Source: Nostoc foliaceum FACHB-393 (GTDB taxonomy: Bacteria > Cyanobacteriota > Cyanobacteriia > Cyanobacteriales > Nostocaceae). From it: a DNA stretch of 64,000 bases. The position numbers were made by a program, and so were the translations under genes. Positions 16,824 through 26,817 of the stretch are shown one piece after another (position 1 is the first letter of the stretch; each line of letters starts with the position of its first letter). A model generated the notes under the pieces. The model saw nothing but the letters and a program-made list of their open reading frames with translations, was not told the origin of the DNA and ran no database searches. The stretch lies in assembly GCF_014698505.1 (NCBI RefSeq), contig NZ_JACJTD010000004.1:62001-126000 (forward strand). The letters run 5' to 3'.

Positions 16824-17058
16824 TTGAACGTTGCATATACTTTGTTAATGTTGGATCAACTGATAGTTTGAGTCTTTTTGCCGTTGCGATCGCTGATTGT
16901 ATGATGCCATTTTAGGCGATCGCATTATTAGCTGCTTGAATTGTCTCATCTGTAAGTTGCAGACGTGATTATTCTAGTTGTAGCTTGGGGTAAACGCAGT
17001 TAAACCCAACGAATAAACTATGATCAAGAAGCAGACTTGATTTACTAGAGTGCTTTGC

Positions 17059-17274
17059 ATGGTTTCAGCAGAATTAATCTCCACTTTGCGAGAACTTAGT
17101 CGAGCAGATAAGTTTTATATTATGCAGGTTTTAATCTCAGAGTTAGCCCAACAGGAAACCGAGCTGATTAAGCCCGATCAGTCCTATCCTGTGTGGTCGC
17201 CTTATGATGCAGTTGAAGCAGCAGATACTATGTTAAAAGTGCTACAAGCTGCTAAAACTCAAGACCATGCGTAA
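17059..17274 (+). CDS. Small hypothetical protein paired with a retropepsin-like gene
   Basis: A 71-residue helical, acidic protein (ELISTLRELSRADKFYIMQV, then LAQQE, and YDAVEAADTMLKVLQAAK). The beginning resembles the short antitoxin-like proteins that precede toxins in cyanobacteria, but it overlaps a protease-like gene by eight bases instead. The ATG at 17059 is preferred to a TTG three codons earlier. Function unknown; coupling to the next gene is clear. Confidence 0.75.
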   Translation: MVSAELISTLRELSRADKFYIMQVLISELAQQETELIKPDQSYPVWSPYDAVEAADTMLKVLQAAKTQDHA

Positions 17275-17695
17275 CGCACAACGGTATTCCTTTATCCCGA
17301 TTGATGTTGCATTGGGCGAAGCCAGTTTCCGCCCCTATCTACCCCTTACTTTGATCTACCAGCAAAGTTCTGCGATCGCATCCGGTCTGTTGGATACTGG
17401 AGCAAGCGTGAATGTGCTTCCTTACTCAGTAGGAGTTGAGCTTGGGTATGTGTGGGAACAGCAGACAACTGTATTGAGTTTGACAGGTAATTTAGCTCAA
17501 TACGAGGCGCGTGTCGTGGTTCTTGAAGCAGTAGTTGGGCAATTTGAAGCTGTACAACTTGTATTTGCATGGACACAGGCTACAAACGTACCTCTGATTT
17601 TGGGGCAAGTTAACTTCTTTATGGAGTTTGATGTTTGTTTCTACCGTTCCCATTTACAGTTTGAGATCAGCCCTAAATCATTAGCCTCAGAGTAA
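17267..17695 (+). CDS. Retropepsin-like aspartic protease family protein
   Basis: A 142-residue protein with the aspartyl-protease signature SGLLDTGASVNVLPYSVG (about 39-56), the D-T-G-A triad of retroviral-type proteases, followed by a second beta-rich half and LILGQVNFFMEFDVCF (about 110-125), which matches the usual G-x-x-F-L end of single-domain retropepsins. Such enzymes act as homodimers. It overlaps the upstream small gene by eight bases. Physiological targets are unknown. Confidence 0.82.
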   Translation: MRNAQRYSFIPIDVALGEASFRPYLPLTLIYQQSSAIASGLLDTGASVNVLPYSVGVELGYVWEQQTTVLSLTGNLAQYEARVVVLEAVVGQFEAVQLVFAWTQATNVPLILGQVNFFMEFDVCFYRSHLQFEISPKSLASE

Positions 17696-17876
17696 ATTTA
17701 TTGTAGTTGCCAGCTACCTAATGCATCAATGTAGAGGACGGAAGCCATTGGTGAAGATAATTGATAATTATAAAGAGCGATGTCTACGACGGGCTACGCC
17801 TACGCCTTTCAGAAAACCTCAAAATCAAGTGATCGCCTATTGTGGAAGAATATGCGATCGCCTTGTTTAGGCATTC

Positions 17877-17964
17877 ATATCAAGTTCGGGTAATTACTTA
17901 TTATTAAAATCTCTTTACGTCCCCGCATCAGTCCTAATGATAAGTCTTCAACCGAACATGATAT
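17877..17964. mobile_element. Miniature inverted-repeat element, 88 bp (family 1, copy 2)
   Basis: The ends ATATCAAGTTCGG and, inversely, ATATCATGTTCGG, with an interior very like that of 6881-6960 (ATTATTAAAAT and CTAATGATAAGT words). The remainder of the 17696-18009 gap has HIP1 sites and no gene. Confidence 0.65.
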
Positions 17965-18009
17965 CAATTATCAATTTTGTGAAGTTGCCAATACTATTGC
18001 TGACTCCTA

Positions 18010-18339
18010 TCACAACCCCAACCAATACCGCAAAGATTGCTCTAAAAGTTCTGCATCAGCATCAGCTAACTTACCAATCACTTTGACAACTAAGCTTTTA
18101 TGAACTGTGTATAAACCTCTCTTGACTGCTGTAGCCACGTTTAGCCCTGCTGCTGCCCATTCAGACAAGACAAACTCACCTTCTAGCAATGCTCCAGTTT
18201 TGCTCGTCAAGGGCGTGATTAAAATGTCTTGAGAAACGTGTGGCGCACTTACAACAACAGCAGGTCTAACCTTTGAACTGGACAAATCTGAAAAGGGATA
18301 CTGAACCAAAATGATGTCATTTTTAGAGTAGTTGGGCAT
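18010..18339 (-). CDS. MazF/PemK-type toxin
   Basis: A 109-residue protein from the ATG at 18339, with the MazF start KNDIILVQYPFSDLSSSKVR and the core RPAVVVSAPHVSQDILITPLTS (about 25-46). The family are mRNA interferases or gyrase poisons with an SH3-like fold. GAGG lies nine bases upstream of the chosen ATG; longer starts would run deep into the antitoxin gene. The start overlaps the antitoxin end by 17 bases, the classical arrangement of a mazEF-like operon. Confidence 0.88.
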   Translation of the reverse strand: MPNYSKNDIILVQYPFSDLSSSKVRPAVVVSAPHVSQDILITPLTSKTGALLEGEFVLSEWAAAGLNVATAVKRGLYTVHKSLVVKVIGKLADADAELLEQSLRYWLGL

Positions 18340-18541
18340 AAACATCATCCTCAGCGTTATCCCAAACTGACGAGAGTGATGTTTGACTGGTTTGAAGCCA
18401 AAATTCAGTTTCATCATCAGGAAGCAGCGTCACTAACACTCTTGTCCCTTCTGGTAATTCCTCTGATTCCAGCAATTCGATTTTTCCTTCCCGAACAGTA
18501 GCCCAAAGCGTTTTTAGCATATGTGTTTTATGAATAGTCAT
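18323..18541 (-). CDS. Antitoxin of the MazEF-like pair
   Basis: A 72-residue protein. MLKTLWATVREGKIELLESEELPEGTRVLVTLLPDD is an AbrB/MazE-like swapped-hairpin start (here about residues 8-43), and an acidic tail (DNAEDDVY) probably wraps the toxin. A second ATG at 18520 gives a start closer to that of similar antitoxins. It likely autoregulates the operon. Confidence 0.82.
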   Translation of the reverse strand: MTIHKTHMLKTLWATVREGKIELLESEELPEGTRVLVTLLPDDETEFWLQTSQTSLSSVWDNAEDDVYAQLL

Positions 18542-18760
18542 GCTTTAATTTTATGCTTCGATAGTTTATGAGGAGCGATCGCCTTGCAGAAAACCTCAAA
18601 AATAAGGCGATCGCTGTTGTGGAAGAGTGAGTGCGATCGCAATGGTTATTCTGATAAACAAGCAGATATCGAGCCTGTCTAGGTTTATTTATAAAATAAA
18701 GAAACGCAGTCTTCTGTGTATATTTGACTTAAAGTCCAGAGAAGTGGCAGTGAATATTTT

Positions 18761-18982
18761 ATGTCTAATTATCAAGAAGTACTATTGCAAGCTCAAAGCC
18801 TAACTCCTGAAGAGCAAGTACGCTTAATTGAAGAATTGTCAAGCTTAATTCGTCAACAGGTGACGATGATACCTAAGCAAAAGCATAGCATCCTCGAATT
18901 ACGTGGATTAGGTAAAGAAATCTGGAATGGCATTGATGCTCAAGAATACATTAATCAGGAACGTGATTCATGGAATGGCTAG
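18761..18982 (+). CDS. VapB-type antitoxin
   Basis: A 73-residue acidic helical protein: NYQEVLLQAQSLTPEEQVRL is the usual start of a large cyanobacterial antitoxin group, and the tail (ELRGLGKEIWNGIDAQEYIN, RDSWNG) is the toxin-binding part. It overlaps the PIN toxin by 13 bases. A truncated, mutated copy of its 5' end and its upstream block lies at 14142-14318. Confidence 0.85.
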   Translation: MSNYQEVLLQAQSLTPEEQVRLIEELSSLIRQQVTMIPKQKHSILELRGLGKEIWNGIDAQEYINQERDSWNG

Positions 18983-19413
18983 TCCAACTACAGGGGCAAA
19001 TTGTAGGTTTGGATACTGCTCCACTAATTTACTTTATTGAAGAAAATCCTAATTATTTAGATGTTATAGATGCTTTTTTTGAAGCGATGTTTCGTGGTGA
19101 TTTTAGGGTTGTAACATCAGTTTTGACTATCACGGAAGTGTTAGTCTATCCCTTGCGACAAGGAAACACAGCATTAGCTCAACAATATCGTGAAATTCTA
19201 TTTAATTCCCAAGGTTTGACTACTATAGAAGTTTTCCCTGAAATTGCTGAAAATGCAGCACAATTAAGGGCAAATTATAACTTAAGAACCCCAGATGCTA
19301 TTCAAATGGCTACTGCTATTCGTGGAGGTGCATCATTTTTCTTGACAAATGATGCGCGGTTGCCGTCTTTACCAGCGTTAACAGTGTTAGTGTTGGATAC
19401 ACTCATAGTTTGA
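18970..19413 (+). CDS. VapC-type PIN-domain ribonuclease toxin
   Basis: A 147-residue PIN-domain protein. The metal-binding acids are in place: Asp in VGLDTAPLIYF (about residue 15), Glu in LTITEVLVYP (about 55), Asp in LRTPDAIQMATAI (about 115) and Asp in FFLTNDARLPSLP (about 134). VapC toxins cut tRNA or rRNA and are held inactive by VapB. The overlap with the antitoxin gene suggests coupling. Confidence 0.9.
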   Translation: MEWLVQLQGQIVGLDTAPLIYFIEENPNYLDVIDAFFEAMFRGDFRVVTSVLTITEVLVYPLRQGNTALAQQYREILFNSQGLTTIEVFPEIAENAAQLRANYNLRTPDAIQMATAIRGGASFFLTNDARLPSLPALTVLVLDTLIV

Positions 19414-19587
19414 GTCTTTTTTGTATGTTGCGATCGCTTGTTGTGGAAGAGTTAGCGATAGCTTTATGTAGGCATTCAATTTTTAATGAAGCTATAACTT
19501 TCCACATTTTCAAACAGCTTTAAGAATACACAGATTAAGCTTGAATAAACTGTCCATTGCACTCAAAGCTTAGACTACAGCAGTATA

Positions 19588-20364
19588 CTACTCATATGAA
19601 GAATAATTATTCCAAGTAACATCTGTAAGTAGTTCTTTTAACTCTGTTGTTATTCTCTTAGCTTCCACAATAAACTCAGGCACATAATCCAGAGTAACAA
19701 CGTAAATAGTTGTTCCCGTCACTTCTTTAGTTTGCCGAGGAAAATGTAGAAAGCCTTTCTTAATTGCATCAACAACTAATTTACCATCAACATCCAAGTA
19801 ACTCTCGAACAGAGAGCCATCCACTACGATTACTGGAAAAATAAATGTTAGACGTTTATTTTCATCTGCCAAAATCTTTAAAGCAACTGCGGCTTTTAAA
19901 GCACTCATAGCAGCTTTGTATGTATTGTCAATGCTGGATGTGAATGCTTCAGTCATAGAATAACCATTACGGCCTTTCTTATTAAACCAAGTAAGCACAT
20001 CTCCTCGCGCTAGAATTTCTAGAGTTTTATTAATAAATAGTTTCTTTCCAACTTCAGAGTATAGGCAGTATGCAAAGTATTTATTGTAATTTGCGAAGGT
20101 ATTTTCAGATGTGAATAAAACCCAAGGTCTTGATACCGATTTGCACTCAATCACAAAGTACACATCAAAGACATCTATAACATAAGTAGAGTTGCAAACA
20201 ACAATATCAATTTCCCTAACTTCATTGCTTTCAGGATCGATGTAGAAAGAGGATTGCCTAACTTCAAAATCTGATTCAGCAAAAGCTTTAGCTACTTTCA
20301 TTTCAAGAGGATAACCTTGCTCTTCTAACCAGGCCTGGACTTTCTTTTTAAGTTCGTCTTTCAT
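19588..20364 (-). CDS. PD-(D/E)XK nuclease-fold protein, possible orphan restriction-type enzyme
   Basis: About 258 residues from the ATG at 20364. The core pattern is visible as EVREIDIVVCN (catalytic Asp, about residue 53) followed by VYFVIECKSVSRPWVLF (Glu-X-Lys, about 71-73), the usual layout of PD-(D/E)XK nucleases. The rest (TFANYNKYFAY; FIFPVIVVDGSLFESYLD) is not a family I can name. No methyltransferase is next to it. It sits between a toxin-antitoxin cluster and chlH and could be a defence or repair enzyme. The fold call is by motif only. Confidence 0.65.
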   Translation of the reverse strand: MKDELKKKVQAWLEEQGYPLEMKVAKAFAESDFEVRQSSFYIDPESNEVREIDIVVCNSTYVIDVFDVYFVIECKSVSRPWVLFTSENTFANYNKYFAYCLYSEVGKKLFINKTLEILARGDVLTWFNKKGRNGYSMTEAFTSSIDNTYKAAMSALKAAVALKILADENKRLTFIFPVIVVDGSLFESYLDVDGKLVVDAIKKGFLHFPRQTKEVTGTTIYVVTLDYVPEFIVEAKRITTELKELLTDVTWNNYSSYE

Positions 20365-20458
20365 AATAAGCGGTATCTTCAAAACCAAGTCAACAGTTTG
20401 CGAATAGCTTTCGCTAATCTATTTTTTTTCAGCATCTCGTGAAAAATTATATAGATGT

Positions 20459-20482
20459 GAAAGGCACGGTATTACCGTGCCT
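20459..20482 (-). terminator. Hairpin after chlH, probable terminator
   Basis: The inverted repeat AAAGGCACGGTA/TACCGTGCCTT lies about 26 bases after the chlH stop codon. No strong T-run follows on the minus strand, so it may act as a 3'-end stabiliser instead. Similar GGCACGG/CCGTGCC palindromes recur at 29925-29953 and 43573-43604. Confidence 0.55.
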
Positions 20483-20507
20483 TCTGTCTTATTGGTTATG
20501 TATAAAC

Positions 20508-23500
20508 CTAGTCTATCCCTTCAATTCGGTCTTCAACTTCTTGGTACAACTCGCGTAGACGATCTAAATTATCCTCGCTAGTCTCCCAATAACCGCGTCC
20601 ATTCACTTCCAACAAAGTTGATACAATCTTGCGGAAAGAATGGGGATTAAGGTTTAACAACCGTTTCTGCATTTCTTCATCTTTGATGAAGGTTTCGTTA
20701 GTATCCTCATAAATCCAGTTATCCACAGCGCCGGCTGTCGCACTCCAACCTGTTGTATTTACCAACCGCTTGGAGAGTTCGCGCACACCTTCGTAACCGT
20801 GAGACAGCATCCCCTCGTACCATTTGGGATTTAATAATTTGGTACGCGCATCCAAGCGCACGGTTTCTGATAATGTCCGCACTTGGGCGTTAGCTGTGGT
20901 TGTATCTGCAATGTAAGATGCTGGTTTTTTACCATCACCCCGCAGACTTGCCACTAGCTTAGTGGGATCTGAATCGAAGTAATGAGAAACGTCCGTTAAG
21001 CTAATCTCGGAAGAATCTAAATTTTGGAAAGTTGCATCAGCAGTTTTCAATGTACTTTCAAAAATCTGCCGGGATTCGTCCATGATTCCGGGGTTATCGG
21101 AATTGAAGGAGAAAGATTTCCGGTTGAGATACATTTCCTGCAACTCGGCTTCGCTATCCCAAGTGCTGTTTTCTACCGCCAAGTTGATATTTGACGAGTA
21201 GGAACCAGAAGCGTTGGAGAAAACGCGCGTCGCTGCTTGACGCAGATTAATCCCCATATCTTCGGCTTGTTGCAAAGCGTGTTTGCGAACAAAGTTCATT
21301 TCTAAGGGTTCATCCGCCTCAGCGGCCATCTTCACCCCTTGGTCTAGCAGGTTCATTTGGTTGATGAACAAGTCGCGGAATACTCCAGAACAGTTGATTA
21401 CTACATCTATTCTGGGGCGTCCCAACTCTTCTAGAGATATCAATTCCAACTTGTTCACCCGTCCCAAGGCATCTGGAACTGGGCGCACGCCTACCATCCA
21501 CATAATTTGCGCTAGGGATTCACCGTAAGTTTTGATGTTATCGGTTCCCCAAAGGACGCAGGCGATAGTTTCTGGCCATTTTCCTTCGTTTTCTGCCTTA
21601 TTACGTGCTAAAAGCCTGTCTACAACGATTTTGGCTGATTGTACTGCTGCTGTTGTTGGGATAGATTGCGGATCGAGTGCATGGATATTCTTACCCGTGG
21701 GCAATACATCCGGGTTGCGGATGGGATCGCCACCTGGGCCAGGTAGAACGTACTCACCTTCTAAGCCTTTGAGTAATGCTCCCAGTTCGTTGTCGGCACA
21801 AACTTGTTGCAGGCAGAATTCCAAATACTCAAATAATGGTTTTAGGGCTGCGCCATCCACTTTGGGATAGCCGAGTTTATGCAATGCTTCTACCCAAGGT
21901 TCTTTTTTACCCATGTTGAAGAAATTCAACCGGGAAACCAAAGAAACTCGTCCTTCGGCGTCGATTTGCTCTTGGACAAGGGCGGTAACTGCTGCACGGG
22001 TTGCCAAAGTGATATCTTGCAATAACTGGACATCTTCTAAAATGCCTCTGTCATTATTTTGGTAAATATCATCAATGTTACGCCCAATGCTGTTGGCGAT
22101 AATTCCCGGTAAGCCTTGAAGTCCTTCTTCTTGACGTTCTAGACTAGCAATGTTGACGAGAGTTGCGATCGCTTCTTCTGCACTTGGCGGTTTACCAATG
22201 ACGTGCAACCCACAAGGCAACAACCGCGACTCGATTTCCATCAACTTGCGGTAGACGTTGCCAACAATATTATCGCGATCGTCGGTACTCATGTCTCTGG
22301 CATCGGTTTCTGGCAGGTGAATATCCTTATCCAGATTCACGATCCGGCATTTATCCATGATGCTGTTAACAATGGAAACACCGCGTCCACTATCTTTTAA
22401 GGTTTGGTAGGAAGCAATTAATTCGCTGAGTTCCTTCAAACCTTTATACAAACCAGCATTTTCTGCCGGCGGTGTCAAGTAAGAAATTGTTTCGGCGTAA
22501 CTCCGGCGTTTGGCTATTGTCGCCTCACTCGGATTATTGGCTGCGTAGTAATACAAGTTAGGAATTGAGCCAATCAAGTTATCTGGATAACAATCACCAG
22601 ACATTCCCATCTGTTTACCTGGCATGAATTCCAAGGAACCGTGTGTACCAAAGTGCAGTACAGCATCAGCTTTCCAAACTTGCTCTAAATAAGTGTAGTA
22701 GGCAGCAAAACCGTGGTGAGGACTAGCTGAACGGGAGAATAACAACCGCATCGGGTCGCCTTCGTAACCAAATGTAGGTTGTACACCGATGAAGACGTTA
22801 CCAAATTGCTTACCATAAATCAACAGGTTTTGCCCGTCGCTGTTAAGATGTCCGGGAGGTGGGCCCCAGTTTTCCTCAAGGCGTTGAGAGTAGGGTGTCA
22901 GCGCCTCATACTCAGGAACAGACATTTTGTAAGCAATGTTCAGTTCTGGGCTGTTGTACTGCGCTTGGGCATCATGGATGACTTCCTGCATCAACGCTTC
23001 GGCGGATTCTGGCAATTCCGGCAAGTCGTAGCCGTTATTTTTCAGAGCTTTCATCACCTCGTAGATGGAGCCGAATACATCCAAGTAAGCGGCGGTTCCG
23101 ACGTTGCCTTTATCTGGCGGGAAGCTGAAAACGGTGATGGCGACTTTTTTATCCAGCTTCGGCTTGCGGCGCAGATTTGCCCATTTTAAGGCGCGTTCGG
23201 CTACCGCTTCAACCCGATCGCGCAGTGCGATCGCTTTTCCTGTAGTTCCATCTCTACCCGATAAGATAATCGGCTCAATTGCCCCATCCAATTCAGGAAT
23301 CGCAATTTGCAAAGCGACTTGAATTGGATGTAACCCTAAATCGCTATCCATCCACTCTTCTGTGGTTTGGAATACTAAGGGTAACGCCACCATATAAGGA
23401 CGGTTTAAGCGTTTGAGTGATTCAATTGCCTTGGGATGATCTTGTCTAGCTGGGCCACCTACTAAAGCAAAACCAGTCAGCGATATCACTGCATCTACCA

Positions 23501-24494
23501 ATTGTGTATTGGTAGTTGGTTCATAGAAGTAAGCATCCACAGGCTTGGAGAAATCCAAACCACCAGCAAACACAGGTAGTACCCGTGCGCCTAGTGCTTC
23601 TAACTCCTGCACCATTGCTACATAATGGGCATCATCGCCTGTAACAAGGTGAGTGCGTTGCAATACTAACCCGACACAAGGAGCTAGGGGATCTTTAAGA
23701 TCACTAGAAATATCCTTACGAGCTGTGTACCAATTAAGGTACTCTCTGACATCTTCAAACATACTGGGAGCCAAAGGATGCCAAATCCCTAAATCGGGAT
23801 AAACCACCGGCTGTTCGTATGTAGAAGGTGCAAAATTTTGTTTTTCTAAACCTTTAAATACATATTTATCAGCTAGCATCAGCAAGAAGTTTTCCAGGTT
23901 TTCTGGTGAACCACCTAGCCAATACTGAAAACTGAGCATGAAATTTCGCGCGTCTTGTGCTTTATCCATTGGTAGGAACTTCAGCACTTGCGGCAGCGTT
24001 CGCAAAAGCTTCAGCATCCCATCTTGGAATCCCGCACCGGATTTTTCTTTGCGTTTCCGCATGAATTGGGCGATTACACTCTTTGACTGACCCAACTGTG
24101 CCAAGGAAAAGCTGCCCATTTTATTCAGGCGCATTACTTCTGGCATGGAGGGAAATACAACAGAAACGTCCAGATGATCGCGGTGTGGTTCTACTGCTGC
24201 TACTACTTTCTGTGCTAAGTCTTCGATGAAAATAAGGGAAGCGATGAAGATATTCGCATTCTCAATTTCTCGTTTGAACTCTTCGTAGTTCTCTGGGTCG
24301 CGGAGTTCCTCAATCAAGTACCCGCTGATTTCAATCGCCAAGTTGGGATTGTTCGCGTTAATCGTGCGAACCGCTTGCGACAATGCACTCTGGTACTGGG
24401 ACTCAAGCACGACATAGACCACCTTGATTAAACTACGTCCGCGTAAGTTATCAGGCGCAATGTGTCTAATGGTGGACTTGACGTGTGTGAACAT
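20508..24494 (-). CDS. chlH: Magnesium chelatase subunit H
   Basis: The product, 1,328 residues from the ATG at 24494, is the porphyrin-binding subunit of Mg-chelatase, which with ChlI and ChlD inserts Mg2+ into protoporphyrin IX at the first step of chlorophyll synthesis. Recognisable segments include [20 protein letters not shown], the [20 protein letters not shown] region around the middle, and [18 protein letters not shown] near the C-terminal third. AAAGGAG lies ten bases before this ATG; an upstream in-frame start would add 18 unlikely residues. ChlI and ChlD are not in the window. It faces a 302-bp AT-rich gap shared with the divergent LpxB-like gene. Confidence 0.98.
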   Translation of the reverse strand: MFTHVKSTIRHIAPDNLRGRSLIKVVYVVLESQYQSALSQAVRTINANNPNLAIEISGYLIEELRDPENYEEFKREIENANIFIASLIFIEDLAQKVVAAVEPHRDHLDVSVVFPSMPEVMRLNKMGSFSLAQLGQSKSVIAQFMRKRKEKSGAGFQDGMLKLLRTLPQVLKFLPMDKAQDARNFMLSFQYWLGGSPENLENFLLMLADKYVFKGLEKQNFAPSTYEQPVVYPDLGIWHPLAPSMFEDVREYLNWYTARKDISSDLKDPLAPCVGLVLQRTHLVTGDDAHYVAMVQELEALGARVLPVFAGGLDFSKPVDAYFYEPTTNTQLVDAVISLTGFALVGGPARQDHPKAIESLKRLNRPYMVALPLVFQTTEEWMDSDLGLHPIQVALQIAIPELDGAIEPIILSGRDGTTGKAIALRDRVEAVAERALKWANLRRKPKLDKKVAITVFSFPPDKGNVGTAAYLDVFGSIYEVMKALKNNGYDLPELPESAEALMQEVIHDAQAQYNSPELNIAYKMSVPEYEALTPYSQRLEENWGPPPGHLNSDGQNLLIYGKQFGNVFIGVQPTFGYEGDPMRLLFSRSASPHHGFAAYYTYLEQVWKADAVLHFGTHGSLEFMPGKQMGMSGDCYPDNLIGSIPNLYYYAANNPSEATIAKRRSYAETISYLTPPAENAGLYKGLKELSELIASYQTLKDSGRGVSIVNSIMDKCRIVNLDKDIHLPETDARDMSTDDRDNIVGNVYRKLMEIESRLLPCGLHVIGKPPSAEEAIATLVNIASLERQEEGLQGLPGIIANSIGRNIDDIYQNNDRGILEDVQLLQDITLATRAAVTALVQEQIDAEGRVSLVSRLNFFNMGKKEPWVEALHKLGYPKVDGAALKPLFEYLEFCLQQVCADNELGALLKGLEGEYVLPGPGGDPIRNPDVLPTGKNIHALDPQSIPTTAAVQSAKIVVDRLLARNKAENEGKWPETIACVLWGTDNIKTYGESLAQIMWMVGVRPVPDALGRVNKLELISLEELGRPRIDVVINCSGVFRDLFINQMNLLDQGVKMAAEADEPLEMNFVRKHALQQAEDMGINLRQAATRVFSNASGSYSSNINLAVENSTWDSEAELQEMYLNRKSFSFNSDNPGIMDESRQIFESTLKTADATFQNLDSSEISLTDVSHYFDSDPTKLVASLRGDGKKPASYIADTTTANAQVRTLSETVRLDARTKLLNPKWYEGMLSHGYEGVRELSKRLVNTTGWSATAGAVDNWIYEDTNETFIKDEEMQKRLLNLNPHSFRKIVSTLLEVNGRGYWETSEDNLDRLRELYQEVEDRIEGID

Positions 24495-24796
24495 GCTTCT
24501 TCGGCTCCTTTGATGCGTGTTCTCTCTGGAAGTTCCTAGCGGCATCATCAGCCACAGGTAACTTGTGATCTTTTAGGCAATATCTGTTTTTTATCAGAAA
24601 ACGCTTGCCCAGTAGGCATTTTATCGCCTATATGACACAAATCGATATAAAAAACGAAATATTTCTTTGTAATTGTTGACTTTGCATAAAAGTAATGGCT
24701 CACTATTATGTAAAGTTTTTGTAATATTTATTTTTAGTAGTTAAATAGCTAAATGGCTATTTAATTATTTCAAATTGCCGAATGTACGATTAACTA
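24495..24796. other. Divergent intergenic region between chlH and the LpxB-like gene
   Basis: An AT-rich 302-bp gap that must hold the chlH promoter (reading left) and that of the gene at 24797 (reading right). The 24640-24760 part is very AT-rich, with several TATAAT-like words. I see no operator that I can name and no open frame. Confidence 0.5.
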
Positions 24797-26080
24797 ATGA
24801 CTCAAGTAGATATTCTCATCCTTTCAAATGGCCCAGGTGAAGTAACAACTTGGGTGCGTCCAGTAGTGAAAGCGTTGCGGCAAGAACTAGGGACTGACCC
24901 TTCTGTAGTAAGGATTTCTGTGGTATTATCACCTTGCTCAAATGCTAGTGGTAAAGAAGGTGCGATCGCTCTTTCTTACCCAGAAGTAGATAGAGTTCAG
25001 GGAGCAGAGCATTTTTGGCAATTTTTGCTCTGGGGTAAAACCTTTGAGAATTGGGATTGGAGAAGTCGGGGCGTAGTTGTTTTCCTCGGTGGCGATCAAA
25101 TTTTCCCTGTAGTTATAGGTAAAAAGCTCGGATATCGCACAGTAGTTTACGCCGAATGGTCAGCTAGGTGGTATAACTGGATTGATCGCTTTGGCGTTAT
25201 GAAACCCGAAGTTGCTGCTGGTGTCCCCCAGAAATATGCTCACAAATTCACTGTTGTTGGTGATTTGATGGTAGAAGCAGCAGGGGAAGCAGGGGAGAGC
25301 CTAGATTCAAATTCCCCTTTGCCTATCACTCCATCACTCAAAACTGAATTGATTGGTTTACTGCCTGGATCAAAAGCGGCAAAATTAGCCCAAGGAGTAC
25401 CATTAAGTCTAGGCATTGCCGAATATGTGCATGCAAAAAGGCCCCAAACCAAATTTGTGATTCCTGTAGCCCCAACTTTGGATTTACAAACTTTAGCTAG
25501 TTTTGCCGATCCCCAAAAGAACCCTATTGCTGAAACCTTTGGCTTTGGCGGTGCTTCCTTAATTTTCCCAAAGGACGCTACAAGCAAGGCATTGCTCAAA
25601 ACAACAACAGGCTTAACTGTGGAACTGTGGCAAGAAAACCCTGCATATCACTTATTATCCCAATGCTGTATCTGCTTGACTACAGTAGGGGCAAACACTG
25701 CCGAACTCGGTGCTTTAGGGATGCCAATGATTGTTTTACTGCCAACACAGCAACTTGATGCCATGCGTGCTTGGGATGGTTTACCTGGGTTGTTGGCAAA
25801 TCTGCCAGGGGTAGGTACATCCTTTGCCAACGTGATTAATTGGTTATTCCTGAGATTTGTGAGACACAAAGGTTTATTAGCATGGCCAAATATCTGGGCA
25901 CAGGAAGAGATAGTGCCAGAACTTATGGGAAAACTTCAACCGCAAGAAATTGGGGAAATGGTTGTAGACTTTTTAACCCATCCAGAAAAATTGGCTGATA
26001 TCCGCGCTAAACTCCGCAAGATTCGTGGCGAAAGCGGTGCAGCCCAGAAAATAGCACAGATTGTTGGTGAGGAAATTTAG
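24797..26080 (+). CDS. LpxB-like (lipid-A-disaccharide synthase-related) protein
   Basis: A 427-residue protein of the cyanobacterial/plastid group related to lipid-A-disaccharide synthase: VDILILSNGPGEVTTWVRPV (about 3-22), VVVFLGGDQIFPVVIGKKLG, VYAEWSARWYN and the C-terminal half GLLPGSKAAKLAQGVPLSL and LTTVGANTAELGALGMPMIV with a GT-B glycosyltransferase layout. Cyanobacteria make little or no classical lipid A, so the acceptor is uncertain. The gene diverges from chlH and its stop is 6 bp from the end of the convergent next gene. Confidence 0.85.
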   Translation: MTQVDILILSNGPGEVTTWVRPVVKALRQELGTDPSVVRISVVLSPCSNASGKEGAIALSYPEVDRVQGAEHFWQFLLWGKTFENWDWRSRGVVVFLGGDQIFPVVIGKKLGYRTVVYAEWSARWYNWIDRFGVMKPEVAAGVPQKYAHKFTVVGDLMVEAAGEAGESLDSNSPLPITPSLKTELIGLLPGSKAAKLAQGVPLSLGIAEYVHAKRPQTKFVIPVAPTLDLQTLASFADPQKNPIAETFGFGGASLIFPKDATSKALLKTTTGLTVELWQENPAYHLLSQCCICLTTVGANTAELGALGMPMIVLLPTQQLDAMRAWDGLPGLLANLPGVGTSFANVINWLFLRFVRHKGLLAWPNIWAQEEIVPELMGKLQPQEIGEMVVDFLTHPEKLADIRAKLRKIRGESGAAQKIAQIVGEEI

Positions 26081-26086
26081 TAACAA

Positions 26087-26665
26087 TTAAAGATCAACAG
26101 ATTCTAAATCATCTGGCAAAGTTGAGTCATTAAGGGCATTACGGAAGTATTTTCCTGCCAATCCAGTCGCTGAAAAAATTGGTGTACCAGCCTGTAGGTC
26201 AAAAATATAAGCCGTGTACTTTGTTGAACGACGAGGATTTGAACTTTGAAAGCCGCTAATGTCAAAGTTTCCTTTGACTACTACTAACATCAATGGTGGT
26301 TCTTTACCCATAAACTCAAACTCACCAAAACCAGTAGAAGGAATTTCAGCAGCTTTGATTGAACGGGCAAAGATTGCTTCCGGTGTGCCACTGAGTATCT
26401 TAAATTGGCAAGAGTTCGCAAGGGTATAGTTTACAGCCGCTTGCCTAATCTCCTTTTCCGAAGCTGATGTCAGCGGACGTTTTTGAAATATAGTTAACCG
26501 ATTAGTTTCTTCAGGAAAGATTTTTTGGAATATTTCGGGCGGAAGGGTGCTAAGTTGATTCTGAATTGAGCAACGATCTGACAAAGCATTTGACAAAGCA
26601 GATACAGATAGTACTGTACAAATACTTGCTGACACTAATGCCAAGCTCACTAAAAGTTTTTTCAT
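26087..26665 (-). CDS. Secreted hypothetical protein
   Basis: A 192-residue product with a signal peptide (MKKLLVSLALVSASICTVLS, cleavage after SALS or nearby). The mature part contains a single Cys pair (DRCSIQ and NSCQFK) that could form a disulfide, and a beta-rich middle (FEFMGKEPPLMLVVVKGNFD). No family is recognised. It ends 6 bp after the convergent LpxB-like gene. Confidence 0.75.
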   Translation of the reverse strand: MKKLLVSLALVSASICTVLSVSALSNALSDRCSIQNQLSTLPPEIFQKIFPEETNRLTIFQKRPLTSASEKEIRQAAVNYTLANSCQFKILSGTPEAIFARSIKAAEIPSTGFGEFEFMGKEPPLMLVVVKGNFDISGFQSSNPRRSTKYTAYIFDLQAGTPIFSATGLAGKYFRNALNDSTLPDDLESVDL

Positions 26666-26817
26666 AATTTTATTTTTAATAAATTTCTATGCTCCATAAT
26701 TCTAATAAAAAAATCTAATCTTTCGGATTAGGGACGTATTATTGCGCCTACATAGTGTTGCTTAATAGAGAGAGGATAAAGAAGTCATAAATTTCTCCCT
26801 CATCCCCCTGATCTTCA

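Noticed and set aside
16533-16871. Four long frames with repeats such as SKCDRST, MRSLNKQ or LLVERSH
   Set aside because: All arise because the 21-bp array has no stop in any frame; the conservative frame (ANAIAQQ) lacks a start codon, so no CDS is called.
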